Part shown: piece after piece, positions 10,101 to 17,954 of the stretch
Position numbering within the stretch: position 1 is the stretch's first letter
How the letters are laid out: each line of letters opens with the position of its first letter
Assembly: GCF_003086695.1 (NCBI RefSeq)
Contig: NZ_CP025999.1
Span: 794,820-858,819 of the forward strand
DNA length: 64,000 nucleotides
Reading direction: 5' to 3'
From: Stenotrophomonas sp. SAU14A_NAIMI4_8
GTDB taxonomy: Bacteria; Pseudomonadota; Gammaproteobacteria; Xanthomonadales; Xanthomonadaceae
Translations under genes and position numbers: made by a program
The notes under the pieces: generated by a model
Database searches by the model: none
What the model was told of the DNA's origin: nothing
What the model saw: the letters and a program-made list of their open reading frames with translations, nothing else

Positions 10101-10759
10101 AGGTGGACGCGCGCAGCAGCAAGGCCGATGTCGATGCCGTGCACGGTGGCCTGTACGCCTCCTACCGCATGGGCGAAGCCTGGTTCACCGCCGGCGCCAG
10201 CTATGCCGACTACGACGTGGATACCGATCGCACGTCCATCGTGGGTGGCATGCAGCAGCGCCTGCGTGCCGGCTACAGCGCCGATGCCGTGTCCGGCTTC
10301 GCCGAAGGTGGCTGGGACATGGACCTGGACCGCCTGGTACTGACCCCGTACGTGGCCGTGGCCTATACCCGCCTGTCCACCGATGCGGCGCAGGAAACCG
10401 GCGGCAGCACCGCGCTGGTGATCGATGCCAGCAAGGACGAGGTGTGGACCGCGACCGCCGGCCTGCGTGCCAGTTGGGACATCAGCGCTGGCCAGGACGA
10501 CGGCGCCCGCCTGGTGGCCGGCCTGGCCTGGCAGAACGCGGCCGGCGATGTGCGCAGCAGCTCGCGCCAGCGCTTTGCGGTGGGCAGCAGCACCTTCAGC
10601 ATCGATGGCGTGCCGCTGGCCCGCAACGTCGGCATCGCCGAGCTGGGCGTGGCGGTGAACACCGGCGCACACAGCCGTCTGTCGCTGGGCGCGCAGGGCC
10701 GTCTGGGCAGCGGTCAGCGTGAGCTGGGCGCACGGATGACCTGGAACGTGCAGTTCTGA
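7172..10759 (+). CDS. Type V autotransporter with beta-helix passenger (copy 2)
   Basis: Product of 1195 residues, a tandem paralogue of the preceding gene at a pitch of 3951 bases. The extended signal peptide (MNRIYRLVFNRTTGQMQVASE...) and the signal core are conserved. The first half of the passenger has diverged at many positions. From roughly residue 560 to the end it is almost identical, and the beta-barrel (about 920-1195) differs at only a few residues. The linker is short (about 819-832, GQGPDPGSEDGG) and lacks the long Gly/Pro tract of copy 1. It ends WNVQF. The pattern suggests duplication followed by gene conversion of the export domain while the exposed passenger diverged. Confidence 0.93.
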   Translation: MNRIYRLVFNRTTGQMQVASELAVSHAPGRASVGHTHRPASLRTALLLALGLAVLPAQSALAAAYEFTADDTVSDPRSYVDGFRVGPDGTVVVNVVDGGSLATNGFASLGTLAGGVGTLNVSGTGRVSLTSVFDDMRVGDAGRGALNVSNGGTVAVRRNVLLGTLAGSHGAVRVDGAGSTFTARQFEVGNFGSGELVISNGGVVETITAPVRLWYGMRIGASSGSTGSVTVDTGGVLNITDNHLFVGQRGNGELNIASGGTVNVGQTLAVGIDDGVTGTVRVTDGGVLVAKEIVLAQNTDTTGTLLVSTASSVQADTVELAHYGHALLRVENGGVLHATTSLIAEGPNLLFGDEGQVGRIEVSGAGSAIESARVEATASLRVDNGGAIRSDVAKLQNSYGASADGSRTKATLTGAGSQWVNSGAMQVTTDLQVLDGAQITTDTLTVTGGAQWPKHDIEPYPEQVLVSGAGSSISAASGITIGRGTFDPLGVLVVNNGATLSAGTGYTLDHNGYLVIGGGLQDWTRAGGPVWAAAEAAGELDGSPITMNNGQGGLLFNHTGDITLSNTIASSSASMTYGGLHQLAGSTTLDGDLTAFGGDINVSGGTLVINSDTYTGQGYTGSSQALPQGITVTGGTLVLNGASGFQQEISYGAGFGSAIIRSSTAIVLDGGVLAGNATVGQTVVRNGAVLSPGHNGVGTITIDGDLYFNNMAATAEEVADKAFYDVDVLGNGQADLLTVTGKAYLGHVAHSGEHGATGVRITALDPATSYQKGQSYTILSAAGGIEGQFDDVISRSAFLDPNLVQTRNDVRLLIGVKSDGQGPDPGSEDGGVTPPAVFGAVATTGNHQAIAGALDTLQQSGQALALYNQLLMLDADEARLAFDHLSGEIHASNRALLLDDRFLREGISQRLRTDPTIKAQGGGFWLSGGGAANRQDGDHGSARSRQHREGLMAGLDWTFGEAWTVGLAAGAETLRQQVDARSSKADVDAVHGGLYASYRMGEAWFTAGASYADYDVDTDRTSIVGGMQQRLRAGYSADAVSGFAEGGWDMDLDRLVLTPYVAVAYTRLSTDAAQETGGSTALVIDASKDEVWTATAGLRASWDISAGQDDGARLVAGLAWQNAAGDVRSSSRQRFAVGSSTFSIDGVPLARNVGIAELGVAVNTGAHSRLSLGAQGRLGSGQRELGARMTWNVQF

Positions 10760-10785
10760 TCACGCGTACTGCGTGGATGTAGTCC

Positions 10786-10811
10786 GGGGGCCCCGCACGG
10801 GGCCCCCCTTT
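10786..10811 (+). terminator. Rho-independent terminator of autotransporter 2
   Basis: GGGGGCCCCG-CA-CGGGGCCCCC followed by CTTT. It is the same hairpin and flanking sequence as after copy 1, with a weaker T run. Confidence 0.8.
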
Positions 10812-10852
10812 CAGGGTTGCGCTGGGCGCCGCCGATTGGGCATGCTCTGGCC

Positions 10853-11809
10853 ATGCCTCCCCCGAAACGATCGATTCATGTGGTGGCCGCAGTCATCACC
10901 GACGCCCGCGGCCGCGTGCTGCTGAACCGCCGCACCGAGAACCGCGACATGGCCGGGCTGTGGGAATTCCCCGGCGGCAAGCGCGAACCGGGTGAAACCT
11001 CCGACCAGGCGCTGGTGCGCGAACTGCGCGAAGAACTGGGCATCGAGGCCGACATCGGCGACTGGCTGATGGATGTGCCGCAGCATTACCCCGACAAGCA
11101 CCTGACCCTGGAAGTGCGCCATGTGCGCAGCTGGAGGGGCAGCCCGCGCGGGCGCGAAGGCCAGGCCATCACCTGGGTAGCCCAGGACAAGCTGGGCCGC
11201 TATTCGATGCCGCCGGCAGATCTGCCAGTGGTTGCTGCGCTGCGCCAGCCCGACCAGTACCTGATCACCCCGGCGCCGGCTGACGATGACGCGCTGGCAG
11301 AGCAGTGGCAGCAGCGGCTGCAGCAGGCGGTTGCCGCCGGCCACCAGCGCATCCAGTTGCGCCTGCCACCGCAGCACCCGCAGCGCCGACTGCTGATCGA
11401 AAGCGCCATCGGCTTCCTCCGTCGCGGTGGACCGCAGTGGCTGGTCAACCGCGATATCGAACTGGCCGCGGCGCTGGGAGTCGGGGTGCATCTGGGCAGT
11501 GAGCAGGTGCTGGCGCTGGCCGAGCGGCCCTTGCCGGCCGACCAGCTGGTGGCCGCCTCGTGCCACGACCTGGCCCAGCTGCAGGCTGCGCAGCGGCTGG
11601 GCTGTGACTTCGCAGTGCTGGGACCGGTGCAGGCCACTGCCAGCCATCCCGGTGCCACGCCGCTGGGCTGGGAAGGATTCGCTGCGCTGCGTGCGCAGGT
11701 GTCGTTGCCGATCTACGCGTTGGGCGGGATGGAACCGCACCACGTGGCCGACGCCCGCCGCCACGGTGCACAGGGCATCGCCGCGATCCGCGGCCTGTGG
11801 CCCACCTGA
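10853..11809 (+). CDS. mutT: Nudix hydrolase fused to a ThiE-like domain (MutT type)
   Basis: 318 residues starting at MPPPKRSIHVVAAV. The N-terminal ~130 residues are a MutT-type Nudix domain with a complete Nudix box (GGKREPGETSDQALVRELRE, then ELGI). Family knowledge predicts hydrolysis of oxidised nucleotides such as 8-oxo-dGTP. The C-terminal half (about 170-318) resembles thiamine phosphate synthase, ThiE/TenI, with segments VVAASCHD, FAVLGPVQATASHPG and YALGGM. Fusions of this kind are common in gammaproteobacteria, where the second domain has no assigned reaction; it need not make thiamine phosphate. The gene is flanked by the autotransporter terminator and a long palindromic repeat. 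Confidence 0.88.
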   Translation: MPPPKRSIHVVAAVITDARGRVLLNRRTENRDMAGLWEFPGGKREPGETSDQALVRELREELGIEADIGDWLMDVPQHYPDKHLTLEVRHVRSWRGSPRGREGQAITWVAQDKLGRYSMPPADLPVVAALRQPDQYLITPAPADDDALAEQWQQRLQQAVAAGHQRIQLRLPPQHPQRRLLIESAIGFLRRGGPQWLVNRDIELAAALGVGVHLGSEQVLALAERPLPADQLVAASCHDLAQLQAAQRLGCDFAVLGPVQATASHPGATPLGWEGFAALRAQVSLPIYALGGMEPHHVADARRHGAQGIAAIRGLWPT

Positions 11810-11821
11810 GGGGGCGCCTGA

Positions 11822-11913
11822 GGGGTCGGATCCGCGCTGCGCGCGGCTCTGCCCCCAAAGGTTGCCAGAGGTTGAGGCAGGGTCAGAGCCGCGCTGCGCG
11901 CGGATCCGACCCC
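11822..11913. repeat. Long inverted repeat, GGGGTCGGATCC family
   Basis: Two opposed copies of the family (arms about 11822-11855 and 11880-11913) form one large dyad. The arms share GGGGTCGGATCC and CGCGCTGCGCGCGG. It lies between convergent genes and could act as a bidirectional transcription end. Confidence 0.85.
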
Positions 11914-11929
11914 ACCCGTGGATGCGATC

Positions 11930-12511
11930 TCAAAGGGTGATCCAGAAACACCCGTACTGCCGCCGCAACCCCACCACCGTGGCCGCGCGCGTAGCGCTGC
12001 CAGGCAGCGTCTGCTCCAGCCGCAGCCCCACCGGGTGCCGGCGCACAGGCGTCTCTGCGCTCTCAGGGTCGGATCCCTGCACCGCAGGGCTCTGACCCTC
12101 ATCCACCACCTGCTGCGGGTACACCGGCACCACATCCACAAGCGGGCGCCGCACGACGGATTCCAGCTGCCCCAGGATGCGCTGCGCTGCTGCATCGGAT
12201 ACCGCACCCCACAGATACAGCGACGACAGCCGATTCACATCACCGGTCGCCACGGCGGTCTGCACCGCCTGCACCAGCTCGCTCAGCCGGCGCGGGCACT
12301 GCGCACCCAGTGTGTCGCGCTGCGCGGTGGCACCGGCGGGAGCGGGCGGCGGCTGCCGCGACCGCGCGCCCAGGCTGTCGCAGGGACGATCGGTGTACAC
12401 GCTCTGACCCTGCGCATCGACGCAGCGGTTCAAGCGCGTGGCCTGCGCGTGGGCCAGCATCGGCAGACTGGCCAGCACGACAGCCAGCACGGCGGGAATT
12501 GCGAGATTCAT
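11930..12511 (-). CDS. Secreted DUF4124-like protein containing a translated palindrome
   Basis: 193 residues. MNLAIPAVLAVVLASLPMLAHA is a signal peptide, so the protein is periplasmic or envelope-associated. Residues 25-50 (LNRCVDAQGQSVYTDRPCDSLG) match the DUF4124 pattern of a short Cys-containing segment after the signal. The remaining region has no function I can assign. A repeat of the GGGTCGGATCC family (12065-12099) lies inside the gene and encodes GQSPAVQGSDPES in frame near residue 140; the C-terminus after it (VGLRRQYGCFWITL) still looks like folded protein. The gene converges on the Nudix gene and follows metF on the same strand. Confidence 0.75.
   Translation of the reverse strand: MNLAIPAVLAVVLASLPMLAHAQATRLNRCVDAQGQSVYTDRPCDSLGARSRQPPPAPAGATAQRDTLGAQCPRRLSELVQAVQTAVATGDVNRLSSLYLWGAVSDAAAQRILGQLESVVRRPLVDVVPVYPQQVVDEGQSPAVQGSDPESAETPVRRHPVGLRLEQTLPGSATRAATVVGLRRQYGCFWITL
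12065..12099. repeat. Palindromic repeat inside a coding region
   Basis: AGGGTCGGATCC...GGCTCTGACCCT is an imperfect dyad of 35 bases of the same family as the intergenic copies, here within the DUF4124 reading frame. Confidence 0.8.
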
Positions 12512-12551
12512 GGCCCCAGCGTAACGCCGATGCCGACAAAGTTGTGCGTAA

Positions 12552-13379
12552 TCAGCCCTGCAGCAGCTTCAGCACCGACACCGTTGGCTTGGCCAGGTTC
12601 AGGGTGTAGAAGTGCAGGCCCGGCGCGCCACCGTCCACCAGGCGCTGGCACAGCCCGGCGACCACTTCGGCACCGAACGCCCGCACCGATTCCGCATCGT
12701 CGCCGTAGGCCTGCATCTTGCGGCTGATCCAGCGCGGGATTTCGGCGCCGCACTGTTCGGAAAAGCGGCGAAGCTGGCTGAAGTTGGCGATGGGCATGAT
12801 GCCCGGCACGATCGGCACGGTCACGCCCAGCTTGCGCACGGCATCCACGAAGTGGAAATACGCATCGGCGTTGAAAAAGTACTGGGTGATGGCGGCATCG
12901 GCGCCGGCATCGATCTTGGCCTTGAAGTGCCGCAGGTCGGCCAACGCATCCGACGCCTGTGGGTGGGTTTCCGGGTAGGCGCCCACTTCAATGTGGAAGG
13001 CATCGCCGTGTTCGGCACGGATGAAGGCGATCAGTTCAGCGGCATAGCGCATGTCGCCGGGGAATCCCATGCCCGAGGGCAGGTCGCCACGCAGCGCGAC
13101 CAGCCGGCGGCAGCCGATGGCGCGGTACAGCTTCAGCAGTTCGCGGATCTCCTGGCGGGTGCCGCCCACGCAGGACAGGTGCGGTGCCGCGTCGAAGCCA
13201 TGGTGCTGGTTGAGGTGGCGCACCGTTTCGGAGGTGTAGCTGAGCGTGGAGCCACCGGCGCCGAAGGTGCAGGACACATAGTCGGGCGCGTAGGCCTTCA
13301 GCCGGGCGGCGGCACGGTCCAGCTGGCCACGCTGCTCATCGGTCTTGGGCGGGTAGAACTCGAAGCTGATGGCAGTCAT
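12552..13379 (-). CDS. metF: Methylenetetrahydrofolate reductase
   Basis: 275 residues starting MTAISFEFYPPKTDEQR, the conserved MetF N-terminus with the catalytic Glu in FEFYPP. It reduces 5,10-methylene-THF to 5-methyl-THF using FAD and NAD(P)H, which supplies the methyl group for methionine synthase. Other family segments are VSCTFGAGGST, CVGGTR, ALRGD and ITQYFFN. Its product enters the same methyl cycle as ahcY and metK in this window, although 11 kb of unrelated genes separate metF from ahcY. It is divergent from the hydrolase gene; no riboswitch was seen in the 200-base gap. Confidence 0.96.
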   Translation of the reverse strand: MTAISFEFYPPKTDEQRGQLDRAAARLKAYAPDYVSCTFGAGGSTLSYTSETVRHLNQHHGFDAAPHLSCVGGTRQEIRELLKLYRAIGCRRLVALRGDLPSGMGFPGDMRYAAELIAFIRAEHGDAFHIEVGAYPETHPQASDALADLRHFKAKIDAGADAAITQYFFNADAYFHFVDAVRKLGVTVPIVPGIMPIANFSQLRRFSEQCGAEIPRWISRKMQAYGDDAESVRAFGAEVVAGLCQRLVDGGAPGLHFYTLNLAKPTVSVLKLLQG

Positions 13380-13579
13380 GGCACGGGCGATGGCGGCGGG
13401 TGCGGTTGAGTATATCGCTCCATCAAGATGGATGCGAAGTTGCAGGGTGTGAAGAACTGGCCCGTCGCGCGCGACCGTTCACCCGGCTGCCGGGCCGTTG
13501 CTCCTGAATCGCAACCGCGAATCCCGCTCCGCCGCCACGCTGCTGCCGTGGCAATTTTGCCCGATGAAGGAGCAGTGCA

Positions 13580-14476
13580 ATGAAGAGCCTGTTGGCACGG
13601 CTGGTGATGACGGGCGTGGCGATGACGGTGCTGGGGCCCGGGCTGGCGCATGCCGCCACCCCGGCCAGTGGCACCGTCCAGGTCGAGGTCGTCGGCACCG
13701 GCCGTCCGCTGCTGATGATTCCCGGCCTGAACAGCAGTGCGCAGGTCTGGCGCGAGACCTGTCTGGCGCTGAAGGACGTGCAGTGCCATCTGCTGCAGCT
13801 GCCGGGCTTTGCCGGCGCGGCGCCCGCTGATCCGCTGCCGGACGACTTCCTGTCGGCCATGCGTGATCAGGTGCTGGCCTATGTGCACGACCATAAGCTG
13901 CACCGTCCGGCAGTGATCGGCCACAGCCTGGGCGGCGTGCTGACCCTGGCCATGGCCGTGCAGGAACCGGATGCGCTGGGGACGTTGATCATCGTGGACG
14001 CGGTGCCGTTCTACGCTGGCATGCAGAACCCGCAGGCCACTGCGCAGAGCGTGCGGGCGCTGGCCGGGCAGATGCGCACGTCCATGCTGGCGGCGGACGC
14101 GGCCAGCTACCGGGCACAGGCCGAGGCGGCACTGGCGCCGCTGACCAACGTCGCCGCGCGATTGCCGGAACTGCAGCGCTGGGGCCGCGACAGCGACCGT
14201 GCCAGCACGGCGGGTGCGATGTATTCGCTGCTGGTGCATGACCTGCGGCAGGACGTGGCGGGCATCCGTTCGCCCACCCTGGTCCTCGGTGCGTGGGCGT
14301 CGTACCAGGCATTCGGTGCCACCGAAGCGTCGGCGCGCACGATCTTCCAGACGCAGTACGCGGCACTGCCAGATGTGCGCATCGAAATGAGTGCCAGCGG
14401 CCACCATTTCCTGATGTGGGATGATCCGCAGTGGCTGCAGGCGCAGGTGCAGGCGTTCCTGGACAGCCACCGCTGA
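13580..14476 (+). CDS. Exported alpha/beta-hydrolase
   Basis: 298 residues. The N-terminal 25 residues form a signal peptide ending AHA|ATPAS, so the enzyme is periplasmic or exported. Fold marks are the oxyanion strand LLMIPGLNSSAQVW, the nucleophile elbow GHSLGG (Ser near 116), and a C-terminal SGHHF with the catalytic His near residue 274. The substrate is unknown; small esters or lactones are typical. The start has a good Shine-Dalgarno (AAGGAG). The gene ends 24 bases before a LytS-type kinase gene, so it is probably co-transcribed with that two-component pair. Confidence 0.88.
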   Translation: MKSLLARLVMTGVAMTVLGPGLAHAATPASGTVQVEVVGTGRPLLMIPGLNSSAQVWRETCLALKDVQCHLLQLPGFAGAAPADPLPDDFLSAMRDQVLAYVHDHKLHRPAVIGHSLGGVLTLAMAVQEPDALGTLIIVDAVPFYAGMQNPQATAQSVRALAGQMRTSMLAADAASYRAQAEAALAPLTNVAARLPELQRWGRDSDRASTAGAMYSLLVHDLRQDVAGIRSPTLVLGAWASYQAFGATEASARTIFQTQYAALPDVRIEMSASGHHFLMWDDPQWLQAQVQAFLDSHR

Positions 14477-14500
14477 TGCTTGCTGCCTTGGGTTTCCACC

Positions 14501-15547
14501 ATGCCTGATCCCACCTCCACACTGCGCTTCTGGCTGATCAACGGCATCGGCTGGATGCTGTTCGGCCTGCTCAGTCTGGCCATGAGCGGGGCCTTCGGCG
14601 CGGGCGCCAGCAGTGGCGGCACGTTGATCAGCGTGGGCCTGGCCATTGCGCTGTGCGCCGTCAGCGGCGCCGTGCGTGCGCTGGCGGTGGCGCGCCACTG
14701 GTGGCAGCTGGAGGTCGGCGCGCTGGCCGTGCGCCTGGCGCTGGCAGTGTTGCTGGGCGCGGCCCTGGCGCAGCTGCTGCTGACGGCCGTGCTGCAGCCG
14801 GCACTGGCGCTGGGATGGGTGGATTTCGCCGGCCGGCCGGCCGATTTCCGCCCACTCGCGCGCGTGCTCTACTGGCTCAATACCGTGCTGGTACTGGGCC
14901 TGTGGACGGCGGCATGGGCCGGCCTGCACAGCCTGCGCCGTGCGCGCCACGCCGAGCTGGCCCGCCTGCGCGCCGAGGCCGAACGCAGTGCGCTGGAGCG
15001 CGACGCGCTGCGTGCGCGGCTCAATCCGCATTTCGTGTTCAATGCACTGAACAACCTGCGGGCGCTGATCCTGGAAGACCCCGACCGCGCGCGCGACATG
15101 GTCACCCGGCTGTCGCGCACGTTGCGCCAAGCGTTGGCACACAACCGCAGCGAGCAGGTCACCCTGTCCGAGGAGCTGGCCGTGGTTGATGACTATCTGG
15201 CCATTGAAAGCATTCACTTCGAGCAGCGCCTGCAGGTGCAACGCCACATCAATGCCGACGCTCTGCAGGCACAGCTGCCTGCGATGGCGCTGCAGCTGCT
15301 GGTGGAAAACGCGATCAAGCACGGCATCGCCCAGCGCCCGGGCGGTGGCGAGGTGCGGATTCATGCCGCGCTGGACCATGACGTGCTGCGCCTGCAGGTG
15401 GACAACCCACGGCCCAGCGGCAGCGACGATATCCATGGTCATGGCATCGGCCTGGCCTATCTGCGCGCGCAGCTTGGCAGCCAGGGGCGCTTCACCCTGC
15501 AGCCGGTGGGCCAGGGTATGCAGGCCGTGCTGGAGATTCCGCAATGA
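14501..15547 (+). CDS. LytS/AlgZ-type sensor histidine kinase
   Basis: 348 residues starting MPDPTSTLRFWLINGIGW. The N-terminal ~150 residues contain several hydrophobic helices and act as an inner-membrane sensor. The cytoplasmic part begins with a coiled-coil-like Arg/Glu helix and the His_kinase motif LNPHFVFNALNNLRA (His near 176), followed by the ATP-binding N box VENAIKHGI and a glycine-rich GHGIGLAYLR segment. It would autophosphorylate and pass phosphate to the LytTR regulator, whose start overlaps its stop by four bases (ATGA), a sign of translational coupling. The signal is unknown. Confidence 0.92.
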   Translation: MPDPTSTLRFWLINGIGWMLFGLLSLAMSGAFGAGASSGGTLISVGLAIALCAVSGAVRALAVARHWWQLEVGALAVRLALAVLLGAALAQLLLTAVLQPALALGWVDFAGRPADFRPLARVLYWLNTVLVLGLWTAAWAGLHSLRRARHAELARLRAEAERSALERDALRARLNPHFVFNALNNLRALILEDPDRARDMVTRLSRTLRQALAHNRSEQVTLSEELAVVDDYLAIESIHFEQRLQVQRHINADALQAQLPAMALQLLVENAIKHGIAQRPGGGEVRIHAALDHDVLRLQVDNPRPSGSDDIHGHGIGLAYLRAQLGSQGRFTLQPVGQGMQAVLEIPQ

Positions 15548-16275
15548 GTGGCATGCTGCGTGTATTGATTGTCGATGATGCGCGGTTGGCGCGGCAGGAA
15601 CTGCGCACGCTGTTGTCGGCCTGGCCGTGGGTGCAGTGCGTGGGCGAGGCCGATGACGTGCCGGCGGCACGCGAGGCGATCGCCACGCTGGCACCGGACC
15701 TGGTGCTGCTGGATGTGCAGATGCCCTCCGGCAGCGGCTTCGACGTGCTCGACGGGCTGGAGCGCGTGCCGGCAGTGGTGTTCGTCACCGCATACGACAC
15801 CTACGCGGTGCGCGCCTTCCAGGCCAACGCGCTGGATTACCTGGTCAAGCCGGTCGAGGCGCCGCGACTGCTGGAAGCATTGCAGCGGGCACGCCAGCGC
15901 GAGGACATGCAGGCCGAATTGCCGGCGGCGCGTGGCACGCTGGGTGCGCATGACCAGGTGTTCGTGCGCGACGGCGAGCGTTGCTGGTTCGTGGCGGTCA
16001 GCGAGATCCGCCGCCTTGTTGTGGATGGCAACTACACCCGCCTGTGGTTCCGCGGCGAGAACGCTCTGCTCAGTCGCAGCCTGAGTGCGCTGGAAGCACG
16101 GCTGCCACCCGACATGTTCTTCCGTGCCAACCGCAACACGCTGGTGAACCTGCGCCGCATCCGCGCGGTGACACCCAGCGTGGGTGATGGTTACGACCTG
16201 GCACTGGATGATGGCAGCGAAGTGGAAGTATCACGGCGGCAGGCGCGGGAACTGCGGGAGCGGATGGCGCTGTAA
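15544..16275 (+). CDS. LytTR-family response regulator
   Basis: 243 residues. The receiver domain (1-120) has the acidic pair in LIVDDARLAR, the phosphoacceptor Asp near 57 (LVLLDVQMPSGSG), a Thr in FVTAYDTYAV and Lys in YLVKPVE. The C-terminal LytTR DNA-binding domain (about 140-243) shows LVVDGNYTRLWF, FFRANRNTLVNLRRI and a final VEVSRRQARELRERM. It overlaps the kinase gene by four bases and is its cognate partner, as in AlgZ/AlgR pairs. Targets cannot be read from this window; the upstream hydrolase could be one. Confidence 0.94.
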   Translation: MSGMLRVLIVDDARLARQELRTLLSAWPWVQCVGEADDVPAAREAIATLAPDLVLLDVQMPSGSGFDVLDGLERVPAVVFVTAYDTYAVRAFQANALDYLVKPVEAPRLLEALQRARQREDMQAELPAARGTLGAHDQVFVRDGERCWFVAVSEIRRLVVDGNYTRLWFRGENALLSRSLSALEARLPPDMFFRANRNTLVNLRRIRAVTPSVGDGYDLALDDGSEVEVSRRQARELRERMAL

Positions 16276-16295
16276 GCGGAAGCTCCGACACGCAC

Positions 16296-17819
16296 TCATA
16301 ACTCTGCACTGACTGGACTGGTGAGGAAGCCCCAGAGCAGCCTCGCCATCACCGCCGGAGAACGTGCCTGCGTGCGCGCATGGTCCAGCAGCGCATCCAG
16401 GCGCGGGCGGTCGTAAAGATGGCCTGCGAGCAGCACCGCATGGATGCGGCGGGTATTGCGGATGTCCTGCAGGGGATTGCCGTCGAGCAGCACCAGGTCG
16501 GCGGCTTTGCCTACCGCCACACTGCCGTGCACGGACTGAAGTTCCAAGTGACGCGCGGCCTGCAGTGTGGCCGCGCGCAACACATCGGCCTGGCCCAGGC
16601 CGGCCTGCTGCAGCCATTGCAGTTCATCGTGGTAGCGGAATCCTCCCAGGCCAGTGTCGGTGCCGACCAGTACCTGCACGCCAGCGCGATGGGCGGCGCC
16701 GGTCAACGCAAGGCCATGGCGGAAGTAGGCCTGCAGTGCGGCATCGCCACGGCGGCCGGGATAACGTGCGGCAGTAGCCTGAAGATCATCGCGCCAGGCC
16801 CAGCGCGACAATGGATCCAGATAGGCCAGACGAGGGTCGTTGATGAAGGCCGGATCACGGGCGCGCGCATCTTCCTCGCGGGTGACATGGGTGGGCACGA
16901 ACACGGCACCACTGGCGTGTATCAGCGCGAACGCTTCCTCGCAGACTGCGGACTGGTGACCTGCGACCATCTGCTCGGCCAGCGCCGTTGGATCCTCACC
17001 ATCGAGCTTGCCTTCGCGCCATTGCGTGGCATTGGCGAAGCAGTGGCGGGCAAATACATGCGCATGTTCGAAGCTTCGCTGGCCGGCCTGCAGCGCATCC
17101 TGCAACTGGACCGCCTTGGGCAGGTGGCCGACCAGCGGACGCTGCAGGCGCTGTGCCTCGACAGCCAGCTGTTGGTAGGTATCCGCGCGCAACCGGTTAT
17201 AGACCTTCAGTGCATCGATGCCGCGGGCATCGTATTCGCGTGCGCGGCGCACCGCTTCATCGGCCCGCATCGCGGGGTCTTCGAAGTAGAAGCTGGCCAC
17301 CTGCACGAAGCGGGGCGCGACCTGCTGCCCTGCAATGGCCTGGGCGGTCCAGCGGCGCTTGTCGGCCACGCAGGCGATCAATGGATCAGTGCGCTGCGGG
17401 CAATCCATCATGTCGCGTGTGCCGGTGATGCCGTTGGCCACCATCAGTGGGAATTGAAGCTGGGGCGACAACTGCAAGGCGTGGGTATGCATGTCCCAGA
17501 ATCCCGGCGACAACCAACGGCCGCCGGCATCAAGCACCGGTAGCGCGGGATCCGTGGTCGCATCGCCAATGGCAGCGATGCGGCCTTCGCGTACCGTCAC
17601 CGTGGTGGGCTCGCTGGCCTGTCCGTTCACCACGTCCAGCACCCGCACATTCACGATCACACGGCTGTTGCCGGCTTCAGGCTTCGGCGGCGCCTGCAGT
17701 GGCCAGAACAATGCGGCGGCGAACAGCAAGGGAGGCGTTGCCAGGCTGGCGGTGAATACCAAGGCCAATCGCTTCCAGCGGCGGCGAGGGGAGGAGGACA
17801 ATGCGCGTGCTGCTTCCAT
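16296..17819 (-). CDS. Membrane-anchored or exported amidohydrolase
   Basis: 507 residues from MEAARALSSSPRRRWKRLAL; a hydrophobic segment at about 16-40 acts as a signal or anchor, putting the enzyme in the periplasm. The metal-dependent amidohydrolase fold is shown by FWDMHTH (near 110), a His in LVGHLPKAV, FVPTHVTRE and the metal-ligand Asp of GTDTGLGG. C-terminal GKAADLVLLDGNPLQDIRNT is the usual end of this superfamily. Relatives include imidazolonepropionase-like and Xaa-Pro dipeptidases; the substrate is not decided. It converges on the LytTR gene and diverges from the DUF3228 gene. Confidence 0.88.
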   Translation of the reverse strand: MEAARALSSSPRRRWKRLALVFTASLATPPLLFAAALFWPLQAPPKPEAGNSRVIVNVRVLDVVNGQASEPTTVTVREGRIAAIGDATTDPALPVLDAGGRWLSPGFWDMHTHALQLSPQLQFPLMVANGITGTRDMMDCPQRTDPLIACVADKRRWTAQAIAGQQVAPRFVQVASFYFEDPAMRADEAVRRAREYDARGIDALKVYNRLRADTYQQLAVEAQRLQRPLVGHLPKAVQLQDALQAGQRSFEHAHVFARHCFANATQWREGKLDGEDPTALAEQMVAGHQSAVCEEAFALIHASGAVFVPTHVTREEDARARDPAFINDPRLAYLDPLSRWAWRDDLQATAARYPGRRGDAALQAYFRHGLALTGAAHRAGVQVLVGTDTGLGGFRYHDELQWLQQAGLGQADVLRAATLQAARHLELQSVHGSVAVGKAADLVLLDGNPLQDIRNTRRIHAVLLAGHLYDRPRLDALLDHARTQARSPAVMARLLWGFLTSPVSAEL

Positions 17820-17954
17820 GAGCCGGCGATCCTTGCAGGAGGTCACCGGCAGGGTGCGACAATGGCGGCCCTGGCGCCAGTGACCTTCGGTTCGCGGCCC
17901 CTCGGCCGGGCCGCGGAGGTTACTCTGTGCTGGACCTTCTGCTGCCACCACACC

